From the NCBI GenBank assembly GCA_041748615.1, contig JBGTCY010000272.1:1-5237 (forward strand): 5,237 nt of DNA, read 5' to 3'. The stretch is from JBGTCY01 sp041748615 (GTDB lineage: Bacteria > Bacteroidota > Bacteroidia > Chitinophagales > CAIOSU01). Under the pieces are notes generated by a model. It was not told the DNA's origin. It did not search any database and saw only the letters and a program-made list of their open reading frames with translations. Shown in pieces: positions 4,710-5,237 of the stretch (its first letter is position 1; every line of letters starts with the position of its first letter). The position numbers and the translations under genes are program-made.

Positions 4710-5237
4710 CTAATTCACACTAAACCCCGGAAATGAATCCTCACAACCGAGCAGTTTTTCCAGCAGAATAATGCGCTTGCCGAATTCATTCCAGAGGCGG
4801 TAGAAGCCTGAGATTTCGGTGATGAGTAGGTTATGTTCGCTGATGAACTCGTTGCAGGTGTTCAGCAATTGAGCGTTGGCGTTATAATGATAATTAAACA
4901 AGTTGGTCGCGCTTTCCATTTCATCATCAAAGGAGGCGTAGTCGGTTGCCATCCGGGAGTCATGAAAGTAGGTGATGACCAAGTCGCGCAACTGTTGCAG
5001 GGGAGAATGTTCCTGCTCGTCATCCATTTCAATTAAATGATTATAATCCTTGATTAATTTTTCCATCCGTTTGCTGAAAGGTTTCAGGCTGCCGTCAAAT
5101 TCGAGAATGCGGTCGTTCAGCGTGAGGAGATTGTTTTGGAATTTGTTTAATTGTTTGTCCGTGAGTTTGCCCGGGTTTTCCATCAGTCGGTCGGCAGTGA
5201 GCAGTTTGGCATCCGTTTGTTTTTTGAGCGTGTTAAA
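4710..5237 (-). CDS. Helical protein of unknown function, 5' end probably outside window
   Basis: The frame is open from the right edge to TAG at 4712-4710, giving 175 visible residues. An ATG at 5183 would give 157 residues, but the 18 codons before it (FNTLKKQTDAKLLTADRL) contain no stop, have the same charged helical character and include no ribosome-binding site. The gene therefore probably continues to the right. The protein is rich in Leu, Asn, Glu and Lys, has no membrane segment, and is predicted by eye to be almost entirely alpha-helical. Candidate amphipathic helices include LNKFQNNLLTLNDRILEFDG, FSKRMEKLIKDYNHLIEMDD and the C-terminal FGKRIILLEKLLGC. No catalytic motif or family is recognised. 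It ends next to the 85-bp repeat. That it is coding is well supported by length and composition; its function is not. Confidence 0.7.
   Translation of the reverse strand, partial: FNTLKKQTDAKLLTADRLMENPGKLTDKQLNKFQNNLLTLNDRILEFDGSLKPFSKRMEKLIKDYNHLIEMDDEQEHSPLQQLRDLVITYFHDSRMATDYASFDDEMESATNLFNYHYNANAQLLNTCNEFISEHNLLITEISGFYRLWNEFGKRIILLEKLLGCEDSFPGFSVN

Noticed and set aside
4833..5036. Plus-strand open frame of 67 codons
   Set aside because: It lies opposite the longer, compositionally coherent minus-strand gene and has no recognisable feature.

Overview
The window looks like chromosomal DNA from a member of the Bacteroidota. Three things suggest this: a tail-fibre-like repeat protein of a kind common in that phylum (recalled, not searched), a TAnnTTTG-type promoter ahead of one gene, and no clear Shine-Dalgarno sequence at the start codons. 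No rRNA, tRNA, CRISPR array, transposase or phage structural operon is visible.

Left part (1-1667): the 3' portion of a long gene for a surface or tail-fibre-like protein. It has about twelve visible units of a ~29-residue acidic repeat, a GNVGIGT...LDVSG linker and a ~127-residue C-terminal domain. Its reading frame is open to the left edge, so the N-terminus is missing. A strong intrinsic terminator closes this transcription unit at 1630-1667.

Middle part (1709-3599): two genes in the same direction. The first encodes a membrane diadenylate cyclase of the CdaA/DacA type, with three N-terminal membrane helices and the DGA and RHR motifs; it uses a TTG start. After 46 bp comes an Fe(II)/2-oxoglutarate dioxygenase of the TauD/TfdA (clavaminate synthase-like) superfamily, with an HCE...H facial triad. 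No functional link between the two is evident.

Right part (3614-5237): two minus-strand genes. One encodes a small single-pass membrane protein with a Pro/Glu/Lys-rich linker and a charged cytoplasmic tail, and has a recognisable Bacteroidota promoter. The other is an all-helical protein of unknown function whose 5' end probably lies beyond the right edge. Between them, about 625 bp is noncoding and is a mosaic of repeats: four copies of a CTCGCGCAAGCATTGAGG-type element, two of them inside 85-bp copies ending in a perfect 14-bp-stem hairpin; a partly repeated GTCCACGG block; an ATGCCGGA/TCCGGCAT inverted repeat; and a 7-bp tandem array. This island is the least explained structure here. It may be a family of dispersed, non-autonomous repeats, but nothing in the window shows how they spread. 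The coding genes look otherwise ordinary, and I found no convincing new multi-gene system.
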